From the NCBI GenBank assembly GCA_963792895.1, contig CAWBYA010000006.1, forward strand, positions 1 to 64,000: DNA of 64,000 nt. Direction: 5' to 3'. The stretch is from UBA6912 sp963792895 (lineage in GTDB: Bacteria; Actinomycetota; Acidimicrobiia; Spongiisociales; UBA5794). Position 1 is the first letter of the stretch; every line of letters starts with the position of its first letter. The position numbers were made by a program, and so were the translations under genes. Under the pieces are notes generated by a model. It searched no databases, was not told where the DNA came from, and saw nothing but the letters and a program-made list of their open reading frames with translations. This document shows, piece by piece, positions 21,069 to 29,137 of this stretch.

Positions 21069-22295
21069 GTGATCCCCGCAGACCTCGACACGATGGAACC
21101 GGGCCCTGTCCTGGGCGTGATCCTGTCGGCGATCGACATCGATGAGCTGTCCGGCCACCAGCGGGTCATCGTGCTTCGCGCTCGACAGCGGATGGCATCG
21201 CACTACCTGGGTCAGGTGTACACGGACATGGCCGCCGTCGCCGATGCTGTGGCTTCCGGGGAACATGACGACCGGTGGGCGGCCGAGGCAGCCGCCGCCG
21301 AGATCCGGGTGGCGCTGCGCCTGACGCGACGCGCCGCTGAGACCGAGCTCGCCTTTGCGATGGACCTCCGGCGCCGGCTCCCCGGCGTCGCCGACCTGTT
21401 GGCATCGGGCGCCATCGACGTGCGGCGCGCCAGGGTCATCAGCTATGGAACGGGACACCTGCCCGACCACGTTGCTGCTCGCGTGGCCGAACGGATACTC
21501 GTCGAGGCGCCACGATTGACGACGGGCCAGCTCGCTGCTCGCCTTCGCAGGGTCTGCATCGAGGCTGATCCCGAGGATGCGCGCACACGCTACGAGCGAG
21601 CTGTCGAAGATCGGCGGATCGTCACCGAGGCCAACGACTCCGGCGCGGCACACCTCCTCGGTCTCGACCTTCCGCCGGATCGCGTTTCGGCGATTGCCTC
21701 CCGCATCAACCAGATGGCGCGACGGCTCCGCACAGCCGGCGAGAGCCGCACCATGGACCAGTTACGCGCCGACGTGTTTCTGGACCTGCTCGAAGGACAT
21801 GCTGCGGAAGGCTCAGGCATGAGAGGGTCGGTCGACATCCACGTCGACCTGGCGACGCTCGCCCGGCTCGCCGACGACCCGGGCGAGCTCGCCGGCTACG
21901 GGCCGGTCGTCGCCGACATCGCCAGGCAAGTTGCCGACCGACAGCGTCGAGCGCAATGGCGGTTCACGGTCACCGATCCCGTGAGCGGCAGCCCACTGCT
22001 GGCGAGCACGATCCGGCGACGCCCCACGGTCGGCGAGCGGCGCCTCGTCGAGTCCCGCAACCCCACCTGTGTCTTCCCCGGTTGCCGGATGCCTGCGGCG
22101 AAGTGCGATCTCGATCATCGCGACCCCTGGTCACAGGGTGGACCGACGACTCCCGCCAACCTCGCCCCACTGTGCCGCCATGACCATCGCATCCGCCACG
22201 AAGCGGGATGGTCCTACCGCAGCCTTCCGAACGGCCACTATGAATGGACGACGAGGCTCGGCCACACCTACACGGCCGGCGGCATGCCGCCGTGA
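21069..22295 (+). CDS. DUF222 / 13E12-type HNH endonuclease domain protein
   Basis: About 408 residues if GTG 21069 is used (GGGAGG at about 21057 as ribosome site). The frame remains open further upstream to 20766, where it runs over the GNAT gene, which argues against an earlier start. The N-terminal ~300 residues are the helical DUF222 domain. The C-terminus has CVFPGCRMPAAKCDLDH followed by a LCRHDHRIRHEAGW stretch, a Cys-flanked HNH zinc-finger nuclease motif. These proteins are multi-copy in actinomycetes and often associate with mobile DNA. Biochemical function is not established. Confidence 0.88.
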   Translation: MIPADLDTMEPGPVLGVILSAIDIDELSGHQRVIVLRARQRMASHYLGQVYTDMAAVADAVASGEHDDRWAAEAAAAEIRVALRLTRRAAETELAFAMDLRRRLPGVADLLASGAIDVRRARVISYGTGHLPDHVAARVAERILVEAPRLTTGQLAARLRRVCIEADPEDARTRYERAVEDRRIVTEANDSGAAHLLGLDLPPDRVSAIASRINQMARRLRTAGESRTMDQLRADVFLDLLEGHAAEGSGMRGSVDIHVDLATLARLADDPGELAGYGPVVADIARQVADRQRRAQWRFTVTDPVSGSPLLASTIRRRPTVGERRLVESRNPTCVFPGCRMPAAKCDLDHRDPWSQGGPTTPANLAPLCRHDHRIRHEAGWSYRSLPNGHYEWTTRLGHTYTAGGMPP

Positions 22296-22326
22296 GGCCG
22301 GCCACCTCGCCGGCACGGCCGGGTGT

Positions 22327-22725
22327 GTGGCGAGCCAGACGCAAGTCATCGCTTGCTTCGCGAGCCTCGGAGCGGTTGTCGACGAGCCCGCGCGAGAGGT
22401 CATCGCTGAGCATCGTGAGCGCACGGGTGAGTCGTCGCTCGACCACGATCCCGAGTTGTTCGTCGAGCGTCTCATCGAGCGGTCCATCGAGAAGTTCGAC
22501 AACGCTCCCGACTTCGGAATCGTGCTCTATGACCGGGGCCTCCCTGACTGCGTTGCGTACGCACGAGCCTTTGGTGTCGACCCGACACCAGCTCTCGAGG
22601 CTGCCTCTTCTCGCAGGTACGAGGACCCCGTGTTCGTGTTGCCCCCTTGGCCTGCGATCTACAGGCCCGACGCGATGCGACGTGCGACCTTCGGCATGAC
22701 CCCACCCAGCCCAACACACCCTTGA
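22327..22725 (+). pseudogene. Fragment of an AAA_28-type P-loop ATPase
   Basis: The segment AVVDEPAREVIAEHRE, then LYDRGLPDCVAYARAFGV and VFVLPPWPAIYRPDAMRRATF, is characteristic of small predicted ATPases/nucleotide kinases. The expected N-terminal P-loop GxxGxGKT is absent: the corresponding stretch reads GTAGCVASQT. The last ~40 family residues are also missing, and the frame instead runs into the SAM riboswitch P1/P2 sequence and stops at 22725. Both ends therefore look eroded. It may be a remnant left when the riboswitch-sulfur region became its neighbour. No translation signal is evident. Confidence 0.6.
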
Positions 22726-22811
22726 CGGGCTGGGTGGGGTGGAGGGACAGGCCCTGTGAAGCCGCGGCAACCGACCTGAGCGGTGCCAATGCCTGATCGA
22801 TGAGATGCCGA
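22691..22811 (+). ncRNA. SAM riboswitch (SAM-I/SAM-IV clan)
   Basis: Conserved core segments appear in the right order: GGAGGGAC (22741-22748), GGCCCTGTGAAGCC (22750-22763), GGCAACC (22766-22772) and GGTGCCAAT (22782-22790). P1 is a perfect pairing of TCGGCAT (22691-22697) with ATGCCGA (22805-22811). P2 is a long stem of CCCCACCCAGCCC (22700-22712) with GGGCTGGGTGGGG (22727-22739). SAM binding normally switches off the downstream methionine/sulfur genes. Here those are OsmC, MetY and the CoA-binding protein. SAM-I versus SAM-IV cannot be settled by eye. Confidence 0.88.
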
Positions 22812-22878
22812 GGCGGGACTCCCGCTTGCGGCGCTCGCAGAGCGCGACAGAGCAAGCGAATCGAGAGGAGCCCTGCCC

Positions 22879-22956
22879 ATGTACTTCACACCACCTCCGG
22901 TCGTTGTGATGTGTCTCCGCTCTCGGGTGGCCCGCCCGAGCGCGGCTCTGCGCTGA
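22879..22956 (+). CDS. Candidate 25-residue leader peptide
   Basis: ATG 22879 is preceded by a good ribosome site (GAGAGGAG, 22862-22869). It encodes a short peptide rich in Val, Arg and Pro with one Cys (PPPVVVMCLRSRVARP). The stop at 22956 falls inside the loop of the hairpin at 22919-22978. Sulfur-metabolism genes of actinomycetes are often preceded by small Cys- and Arg-containing leader peptides. The position between a SAM riboswitch and OsmC/MetY fits an attenuator. This is inference from context; translation is unproven. Confidence 0.45.
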   Translation: MYFTPPPVVVMCLRSRVARPSAALR

Positions 22957-22978
22957 GCGAACGCCACCACCCGAGAGC
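22919..22978 (+). promoter_or_regulatory. Leader hairpin overlapping the candidate leader peptide
   Basis: GCTCTCGGGTGG (22919-22930) is perfectly complementary to CCACCCGAGAGC (22967-22978), giving a 12-bp stem with a GC-rich 36-nt loop. The 5' arm lies inside the leader peptide and the peptide's stop lies in the loop. A ribosome on the peptide would therefore open the stem. There is no U-tract, so it is not a classic intrinsic terminator. Confidence 0.5.
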
Positions 22979-23048
22979 ACCTCTCCGGCGTTCCGTCACC
23001 GTTGATCCCCGGCGCAGCTCTGCGCGCCGGCCACGAAAGGACACATCA

Positions 23049-23570
23049 ATGACCCTCGAAACAACCCGACCTCTCAACGAGGTCGATCTCGTCGCCGTCG
23101 GCGGGCTGGCCCAGGCCGTCGCCGACGAGCCGGCCAACGGCGCAACCGCGTGGAACGCATCCGTCGAGTGGAAGGGCGCCTTCCGCTCGGAGGCGCACAT
23201 CCGCGACTTCGCCCCGATCCCGTCCGACGAACCGACCGGTCTCGGCGGCACCGATACCGCGCCGAACCCCGTCGAGCAGCTCCTCGCCGCCCTCGGGAAT
23301 TGCCTCGCCGTCGGCTACGCCGCCAACGCCTCGGTCGCTGGGATCGAGATCACGCAGCTCCGTATCGACGTGAACGGCGACCTCGACCTCGCCTCATTCC
23401 TCGGGGTTCGACCGGGCCACGCTGGATTCAGCGGGATCACGGCGTCCGTGCACCTCGAGGCCGATGCCGACGACGAGGCTATCGCCGCCCTGCATACGGC
23501 GGTGATCGGATCGTCCCCGGTCGGGCACACCCTGAGCGCAGACATCCCCGTGTCCATCCACTTGGCCTGA
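23049..23570 (+). CDS. OsmC family protein
   Basis: 173 residues from ATG 23049, with AAAGGA upstream (23036-23041). The OsmC fold is recognisable by PNPVEQLLAALGNCLAVGYA, where the helix carries the first catalytic Cys, and the SSPVGHTLSADIPV strand. In classical OsmC/Ohr peroxidases the second position is Cys-Pro-Val. Here it is Ser-Pro-Val, so the two-Cys peroxidase mechanism is unlikely. One-Cys subfamilies of unknown role exist. It lies directly downstream of the SAM riboswitch and leader and 81 bp before MetY, suggesting a role connected to sulfur metabolism. Confidence 0.88.
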   Translation: MTLETTRPLNEVDLVAVGGLAQAVADEPANGATAWNASVEWKGAFRSEAHIRDFAPIPSDEPTGLGGTDTAPNPVEQLLAALGNCLAVGYAANASVAGIEITQLRIDVNGDLDLASFLGVRPGHAGFSGITASVHLEADADDEAIAALHTAVIGSSPVGHTLSADIPVSIHLA

Positions 23571-23579
23571 AGCCGACGA

Positions 23580-23620
23580 CCGGATGGCCCTCGCCGCAGA
23601 ACACCGCGAGGGCCATCCGG
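23580..23620. terminator. Perfect 15-bp hairpin between the OsmC and MetY genes
   Basis: CCGGATGGCCCTCGC (23580-23594) pairs perfectly with GCGAGGGCCATCCGG (23606-23620) around an 11-nt loop. It begins 9 bp after the OsmC stop, and a -10-like TACGCT (23621-23626) abuts its 3' arm. There is no U-tract, as is common for actinobacterial terminators. It may separate OsmC from MetY transcription or act as a processing element. Confidence 0.6.
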
Positions 23621-23651
23621 TACGCTCGGCGGCGAACCGAGGAGTCGACCG

Positions 23652-24932
23652 ATGACCGAAGAGACCCATAGGTTCGGGTTCGACACCCGGGCGATCCACG
23701 CTGGGCAGCGACCTGACCCCGAAACGGGGGCGCGGGCCATGCCCATCTATGCGACGACGTCCTTCGTGTTCGAGGACGCCCAGCAGGCAGCCGACCTCTT
23801 CGCCCTCCAGACATACGGCAACATCTACACCCGCATCGGCAACCCGACCACCGCCGCCTTCGAAGAGCGAATGGCTTCGCTCGAGGGCGGCCTCGGTGCC
23901 GTCGCTACCGCTTCCGGCCAGGCTGCCCAACTGATCGCCGTGCTCACCCTCGCGGCGAAGGGAGACGAGATCGTCGCCTCGACGTCGCTCTACGGCGGAA
24001 CGTACACGCAGTTCGACGTGACGCTGCGCCGGATGGGCATCGACGTGACATTCGTCGACTTCGCCGATCCCGAGGCCGTTGCCAAGGCGATCACCGAACG
24101 CACCAAGGCGCTGTACGGCGAGACGATCGGCAACCCTCGCGCCGACATCCTCGACATCGAGCGCTACGCCGCCCTCGCCCACGACAACGGCATCCCGCTG
24201 ATCGTCGACAACACGTTCGCCACGCCATACCTGTGCCGTCCTATCGAGCACGGCGCCGACATCGTGGTGCACTCCGCCACCAAGTTCATCGGCGGCCACG
24301 GTGCCGTGATCGCAGGCGTCATCGTCGAGGCCGGCCGGTTTCCCTATGACAACGGCAACTTCCCGCTCCTCGTCGAGCCCTCGCCGGCCTATCACGACCT
24401 CCAGTTCTGGGAGAACTTCCGCGAGTACGGCTACCTCACCCGCGCTCGTGTCGAGCTCCTCCGCGACATCGGGGCTGCACTTTCCCCCTTCAACTCGTTC
24501 CTTCTCCTCATCGGGCTGGAGACACTGCCGCTTCGAATGCAGCGTCACGCCGAGAATGCCCGCGCCGTCGCTTCGTTCCTCCGTGAGCATCCGGCGGTCG
24601 CCTGGGTCAGCTTCCCGATCTTCGCCGACAACGAATGGACGGCCCTCGCCGCCAAGTACGTGCCCGGAGGACCGGGCGCAGTGTTCACGTTCGGGCTCGT
24701 GGGAGGGTTCGACGCGGGAATGCGATTCATCGAGACCGTCGAGCTCGCCTCCCATCTCGCCAACGTCGGCGACGCAAAGACGCTCGTCATCCACCCCGCG
24801 TCGACGACCCACCAGCAGGTTCCGGTCGAGGAAAGGCGTGCAGCAGGCGTCGGCGACGACATGATCCGCATCTCAGTGGGCCTCGAAGACCTCGACGACA
24901 TTCTGTGGGACCTCGGGAGGGCGCTCGCATGA
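23652..24932 (+). CDS. metY: O-acetylhomoserine sulfhydrylase (Cys/Met metabolism PLP enzyme)
   Basis: 426 residues, ATG with GAGGAG upstream. The PLP-dependent gamma family signature is clear: YTRIGNPTTAAFEERMASLE near residue 60, TASGQAAQ, and HSATKFIGGHG with Lys211 as the Schiff-base lysine. The length and the large insertion after the lysine favour MetY over cystathionine gamma-synthase/lyase. The enzyme makes homocysteine from O-acetyl-L-homoserine and sulfide in the cytosol. It overlaps the next gene by ATGA, so the two are translationally coupled. The SAM riboswitch upstream fits its expected repression by SAM. Confidence 0.92.
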   Translation: MTEETHRFGFDTRAIHAGQRPDPETGARAMPIYATTSFVFEDAQQAADLFALQTYGNIYTRIGNPTTAAFEERMASLEGGLGAVATASGQAAQLIAVLTLAAKGDEIVASTSLYGGTYTQFDVTLRRMGIDVTFVDFADPEAVAKAITERTKALYGETIGNPRADILDIERYAALAHDNGIPLIVDNTFATPYLCRPIEHGADIVVHSATKFIGGHGAVIAGVIVEAGRFPYDNGNFPLLVEPSPAYHDLQFWENFREYGYLTRARVELLRDIGAALSPFNSFLLLIGLETLPLRMQRHAENARAVASFLREHPAVAWVSFPIFADNEWTALAAKYVPGGPGAVFTFGLVGGFDAGMRFIETVELASHLANVGDAKTLVIHPASTTHQQVPVEERRAAGVGDDMIRISVGLEDLDDILWDLGRALA

Positions 24933-25417
24933 ACGGATCGCCGACGATCCCAGACGCCTCGGCTCGTGACCGGTTGCGGATCATCCGTTGCGCCCGGTCC
25001 GTTGCGCTCGTCGGAGTGTCGGCGAATCCCATCCGGTCGTCCAACTTCGTCGCCACCTACCTCGTCCGCACCTCCCTCCGCACCTTCCCCGTGAACCCCG
25101 CGTACGAAGAGGTACTCGGGCTGAGGTGCTACCCGGCGCTGCGTGACCTTCCCGAGGTGCCGGACATCGTCGACATCTTCCGCCGGCCTGAGGCGATCCC
25201 GTCCGTCGTCGAGGAGGCGATCGAGGTTGGCGCCAAAGCCGTGTGGTTTCAACTCGGGCTCCGGCACGAGGCGGCAGCACGACTGGCTGTGGACGCCGGT
25301 CTCGAGGTGGTGCAAGACCGCTGCCTCAAGATCGAGCACGCCCGATTCTCGGGCAAGCTGCATCTCGGCGGTTTCGACACGGGCATCATCTCATCGAAGC
25401 GGAGGCAGCCGTTGTGA
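24929..25417 (+). CDS. CoA-binding domain protein (YccU/COG1832 family)
   Basis: 162 residues; the ATG overlaps the MetY stop. A Rossmann-type start (SVALVGVSANPIRSSNFVATYL) is followed by TFPVNPAYEEVLGLRCYPALRDLP and KAVWFQLGLRH, the pattern of stand-alone succinyl-CoA-synthetase-like CoA-binding proteins. No catalytic subunit is attached. Genes of this family are repeatedly found beside O-acetylhomoserine sulfhydrylases, suggesting a role in handling an acyl-CoA or sulfur intermediate; the exact function is unknown. Confidence 0.88.
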   Translation: MNGSPTIPDASARDRLRIIRCARSVALVGVSANPIRSSNFVATYLVRTSLRTFPVNPAYEEVLGLRCYPALRDLPEVPDIVDIFRRPEAIPSVVEEAIEVGAKAVWFQLGLRHEAAARLAVDAGLEVVQDRCLKIEHARFSGKLHLGGFDTGIISSKRRQPL

Positions 25418-25944
25418 GCTCCATACCCACCCTGCAGCAAGCGCTCGGCTACGAGTTGGCCCATCCGAATCCACTCCAGCGGCTGGCGCAGCGAGGCGCC
25501 TCCACCCGAGCGGGCGCGTGGACGCTGTCGCGGACGCTGGCGCCACTCGACAAGGCCGCGCTGCGCGTGACCAACGAGCGCTACACAGTTGCCGCTCTCG
25601 TTGCCGGAGTTCCCGTCATCACTCTCCACACCACCGGCGCTCGCAGCGGCGTGCGACGGTCGAGCCCCCTGATCGGCGTTCCGCTCGACGGGAGCCTCGG
25701 GATCATCGGCACCAACTACGGCCGGCGAGCGACACCCGGGTGGGTCTACAACCTGGAGGCGACCCCATCGGCAGAGGTCACCTACCGCTCCGCCACCGCA
25801 GCTGCGTTCGCCCGACCTGCCGACGAGCAGGAAGCCGAGCATGTGTTCTCGAGGGGCGCCGGCCTCTATCCCGGGTACGACGCCTATCGGGAACGCATCT
25901 CCAACCGCTCGATACGGGTGTTCATCCTCGATCACGCCGGGTGA
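25414..25944 (+). CDS. Deazaflavin (F420)-dependent nitroreductase family protein
   Basis: 176 residues from GTG 25414, overlapping the previous stop as GTGA. The split-barrel signature TLHTTGARSGVRRSSPLIGVP is typical of Ddn/DUF385 proteins. GIIGTNYGRRATPGWVYNLEA forms the next strand and cofactor-facing helix. Members use reduced F420 to reduce quinones or nitro compounds at the membrane or in the cytosol. The family supports an actinomycete origin. It is the third gene of the sulfur operon by position, though a functional link to it is only contextual. Confidence 0.85.
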   Translation: MSSIPTLQQALGYELAHPNPLQRLAQRGASTRAGAWTLSRTLAPLDKAALRVTNERYTVAALVAGVPVITLHTTGARSGVRRSSPLIGVPLDGSLGIIGTNYGRRATPGWVYNLEATPSAEVTYRSATAAAFARPADEQEAEHVFSRGAGLYPGYDAYRERISNRSIRVFILDHAG

Positions 25945-25950
25945 AACCGG

Positions 25951-26565
25951 TCATCCGCGGAGTGACTCGCTCTGCGTGTGAGCGCCGACGGTCACGGTCA
26001 AACCGCCCTTGCGGGTCAGCGTCACCGAGCCCTGGTTGCCGGACGAGTCCGACAGGGTCAAGTCGCCATAGCCGCGCACTCTCGTGGCGCCCGGTAGCGG
26101 AATCAGTTCCGTGGTGACGATCCCGACGGCATTTGCCGTATAGCCCCCGGCCACGAACGTGAACGTCGACGGGGCGGGCATTCCGAGCGTCCCGAAGCCG
26201 AACCGGGTACCGGCGATCTCCTCATCGAGAGCCATCGACCAGCCACGCCCGTCGACCGTCATGCGAGAGCGAATGGTCGGGTGGCGGCTCACCAGCTCGG
26301 CGGTGACCTCGATGCCGGTTCCTGGATCGGTCTCGCGGTAGACATCTCCCACGACAGACGACGCCGGCTGGTAGTACGCCCGGCCGTAGCTCACCGATGC
26401 TGCGGCGGCGTACCGGCCCACTTGGACCAGGGTCGCCTCCGTCTCGCCGAGACGGAGGTGCTCGACCGCATCGACGAGGATCGCCGTCTTGTGCGCCCGG
26501 CGGCACAAGTAGCCGAGCAGGCTGATCCGCTCCCTGGGTAGTTCGTACCTGGTGTTGCCGCGCAT
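25951..26565 (-). CDS. Conserved-looking protein of unknown function
   Basis: 204 residues, no recognised family. The N-terminal third is helical and basic (RERISLLGYLCRRAHKTAIL). The rest is rich in short beta strands with Gly and Thr (FTFVAGGYTANAVGIVTTELI, SVTLTRKGGLTVTVG). No signal peptide or membrane helix is seen. It is convergent with the F420 enzyme (6-bp gap). Codon use looks like its neighbours, so the frame is probably real. Confidence 0.6.
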   Translation of the reverse strand: MRGNTRYELPRERISLLGYLCRRAHKTAILVDAVEHLRLGETEATLVQVGRYAAAASVSYGRAYYQPASSVVGDVYRETDPGTGIEVTAELVSRHPTIRSRMTVDGRGWSMALDEEIAGTRFGFGTLGMPAPSTFTFVAGGYTANAVGIVTTELIPLPGATRVRGYGDLTLSDSSGNQGSVTLTRKGGLTVTVGAHTQSESLRG

Positions 26566-26702
26566 GAGAAACGCAGTCTCCCAGCTTCACGTCCCAATCC
26601 CCGATCCGAGCCCCACGGCACCCGGGCCTGCCGGCGCGGCGCAGCATGTCCGGTAGCGTGGACGCCGAACGTCCCACCGCGACCTCGACCCAAGGAGACC
26701 AC

Positions 26703-27611
26703 ATGCAACTCGGAATGATCGGTCTCGGACGGATGGGCGCCAACATGACCCAGCGTCTGGTCGAGGCAGGCCACGACGTAGTCGGCTACGACCTCGATCC
26801 CGAGTCCGTGGCACGGACCGTTGCCGCAGGCGCTCGCGGCGCATCCTCACTCGAGGGCCTTGCCAGTCAACTCGACACACCTCGTGCGGTGTGGCTCATG
26901 GTTCCGCACGGCTCCCCCGTCGACGCGACGCTGTCTGCCCTGCTCCCCTCCCTCGGCGAAGGCGACATCGTCGTCGACGGTGGGAACTCGCTCTACAAGG
27001 ACTCGGTGCGGAGAGCCGAGCATTGCCGCAGCACGGGACATCACTTCATCGACGTCGGCACGAGCGGCGGCATATGGGGCGTCACCGAGGGCTACTCGAT
27101 GATGATTGGGGGCGATGCGGAGCCAATCGAGCACCTCCGTCCGATCTTCGAGGCCCTGGCGCCCGCCCCGGACAAGGGCTGGGGGCACGTCGGCCCATCC
27201 GGGTCCGGCCACTTCGTCAAGATGATCCACAACGGCATCGAGTACGGGCTGATGCAGGCCTACGCCGAGGGTTTTGCGATCATGAGGGCGAAGGAGGAGT
27301 ACGGACTCGACCTCGGCCAGATCGGCGACATCTGGCAATACGGCAGCGTGGTTCGCTCGTGGCTCCTCGAGCTGACCACCAAGGCCCTCGGCGACAACCC
27401 GGACATGCAGGGCGTCGCTCCGTACGTCCCGGACTCCGGCGAAGGACGGTGGACCGTATTCGAGGCGATCGATCTCAACGTCTCGACACCCATCATCGGG
27501 CTCTCGCTTCTCAGACGCATCGGCTCCCGTGACGAGGTCGAGTACTCCGACCGGTTGCTGTCGGCGATGCGACACCAATTCGGCGGCCACGTCGTGAAGC
27601 AGGAATCGTGA
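26703..27611 (+). CDS. gnd: 6-phosphogluconate dehydrogenase, short (GndA-like) form
   Basis: 302 residues from ATG 26703 with AAGGAG 4 bases upstream. An in-frame start at 26646 is less likely because it would place this ribosome site inside the gene. GLGRMG at 7-12 is the NAD(P) loop. IDVGTSGGIWGVTEGYSMMIGG and GHFVKMIHNGIEYG with Lys173 are the substrate and catalytic signatures. The ~300-residue length marks the short, often NAD-preferring class. It oxidatively decarboxylates 6-phosphogluconate to ribulose 5-phosphate. Its stop overlaps the start of zwf. Confidence 0.93.
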   Translation: MQLGMIGLGRMGANMTQRLVEAGHDVVGYDLDPESVARTVAAGARGASSLEGLASQLDTPRAVWLMVPHGSPVDATLSALLPSLGEGDIVVDGGNSLYKDSVRRAEHCRSTGHHFIDVGTSGGIWGVTEGYSMMIGGDAEPIEHLRPIFEALAPAPDKGWGHVGPSGSGHFVKMIHNGIEYGLMQAYAEGFAIMRAKEEYGLDLGQIGDIWQYGSVVRSWLLELTTKALGDNPDMQGVAPYVPDSGEGRWTVFEAIDLNVSTPIIGLSLLRRIGSRDEVEYSDRLLSAMRHQFGGHVVKQES

Positions 27612-29077
27612 GCATGCCGGAGGACGTCGACCGGCACCTCTTCGTCATCTTCGGGGCCAGCGGCGACCTGACCCGTCGCAAGCTGCTCCCCGCCCTCTTC
27701 CGCGTCGTCAACGAGAACGGCGTAGTCGACCGAGCCGTCATCCTCGGGGTGTCTTCCCAGGAGATGGACGACGCCGCGTTTCGTGCCATGGCTCGCGAAG
27801 CGCTCCACGACGCAGGCCTCGACGCGAGCGAGGCCGACCATTGGTGCGAGGACTGCCTCTTGTACGAGCAAGTTCCCCGCAACGCACGCACCTTCGACGG
27901 CCTCGCCGCGAGAATCCGGCAAATCGAGCACGACTTCGACCTGCCGGGCAATCGCGCCTTCTACCTCGCTTTGCCGCCCGGCGCCTTTCCCGGCGTCATC
28001 GAGAGCCTCGGAGAGGCCGGCCTCAACCACTCCTCATCTGGCTGGACCCGTCTTGTCGTCGAGAAGCCGTTCGGCCACGACCTCGCTTCCGCTCAGGAGC
28101 TCAACTACCTCGTCCATCGCCACTTCGACGAGTCACAGGTGTATCGCATCGACCACTATCTCGGAAAGGAGACGGTGCAGAACCTGCTGACGTTCCGGTT
28201 CGCCAACCCCATCTTCGAGACGACGTGGAATCGGGACCGCCTGGAGGCGGTGGAGATCACGGTGGCCGAGGATCTCGGGATCGGCAGCCGGGCCGATTAC
28301 TACGAGTCGGCCGGCGCGATGCGGGACATGGTGCAGAACCACCTCACCCAGCTGATGACGCTCGTAGCGATGGAGGCGCCGAGCGGATTCACCGCCGAGG
28401 CGATTCGCAACGAGAAGGTGCAGGTCCTCGAGTCCATTCGGTTGATCGACCCCGAGCATGTCGTCTACGGCCGCTACACCGCGGGCACGGTCGGCGGAAG
28501 ATCTGTCGTCGGCTACCTCGAGGAAGAGGACGTCAGCCCCGACTCAACCACGCCGACCTTCGTGGGCGCCAAAGTCGAAATCCACTCGTGGAGGTGGGAG
28601 GGCGTACCGTTCTACCTTCGCACCGGCAAGCGCCTCCCCCGCCGCACCACACAGATCGCCATCACGTACAAGCGTGCGCCCGTGTGCCTGTTCCACGGCG
28701 TGTCGGATGAGTGCCCCATCAGGCCCAACGTCATCGTGCTCACGATGCAGCCGCATGAGGGATTCGAGATTCGTTTCGAACTCAAGTCGCCCGGCGCGGA
28801 GACGGTTGTGTCGAAGCCGATGTCGTTCGACTACCAGGAGGATTTCACCTCGATCCCCGATGCATACCAGACGCTCCTCCACGACGTGATGATCGGCGAC
28901 CAGACGCTGTTCGTTCGGGCCGATGAAGTCGAGGCGAGCTGGGCGCTGTGGACGCCGATCATCGAGCGCTCCGACATCCCGATCCATCCCTATGCGGCAG
29001 GCACGTGGGGCCCGGCCGCAACCAACGAGACGCTCGCGCTGTGGACGGACGAGTGGACGATGCGCGCGGAAGGCTGA
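27608..29077 (+). CDS. zwf: Glucose-6-phosphate 1-dehydrogenase
   Basis: 489 residues from GTG 27608 (GTGA overlap with gnd; ATG 27614 is also possible). FVIFGASGDLTRRKLLPALFRV is the NADP-binding N-terminus. VEKPFGHDLASAQELN and RIDHYLGKETVQN starting at Arg180 are the catalytic signatures, with the family Lys in YLGKE. SAGAMRDMVQNHLTQL continues the family pattern. Length matches the usual ~490. With gnd it supplies the oxidative pentose phosphate pathway and NAD(P)H. Confidence 0.95.
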   Translation: MSMPEDVDRHLFVIFGASGDLTRRKLLPALFRVVNENGVVDRAVILGVSSQEMDDAAFRAMAREALHDAGLDASEADHWCEDCLLYEQVPRNARTFDGLAARIRQIEHDFDLPGNRAFYLALPPGAFPGVIESLGEAGLNHSSSGWTRLVVEKPFGHDLASAQELNYLVHRHFDESQVYRIDHYLGKETVQNLLTFRFANPIFETTWNRDRLEAVEITVAEDLGIGSRADYYESAGAMRDMVQNHLTQLMTLVAMEAPSGFTAEAIRNEKVQVLESIRLIDPEHVVYGRYTAGTVGGRSVVGYLEEEDVSPDSTTPTFVGAKVEIHSWRWEGVPFYLRTGKRLPRRTTQIAITYKRAPVCLFHGVSDECPIRPNVIVLTMQPHEGFEIRFELKSPGAETVVSKPMSFDYQEDFTSIPDAYQTLLHDVMIGDQTLFVRADEVEASWALWTPIIERSDIPIHPYAAGTWGPAATNETLALWTDEWTMRAEG

Positions 29078-29137
29078 AGCCAAAGTCCACCCGGCTCGAT
29101 CGCGGGACTAGCTTTCGCAGCAGACGAAGGGGTGGTG

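Noticed and set aside
22700..22739. Intrinsic terminator at the end of the ATPase fragment
   Set aside because: The 13-bp stem is P2 of the SAM riboswitch, directly followed by its conserved core, and has no U-tract.
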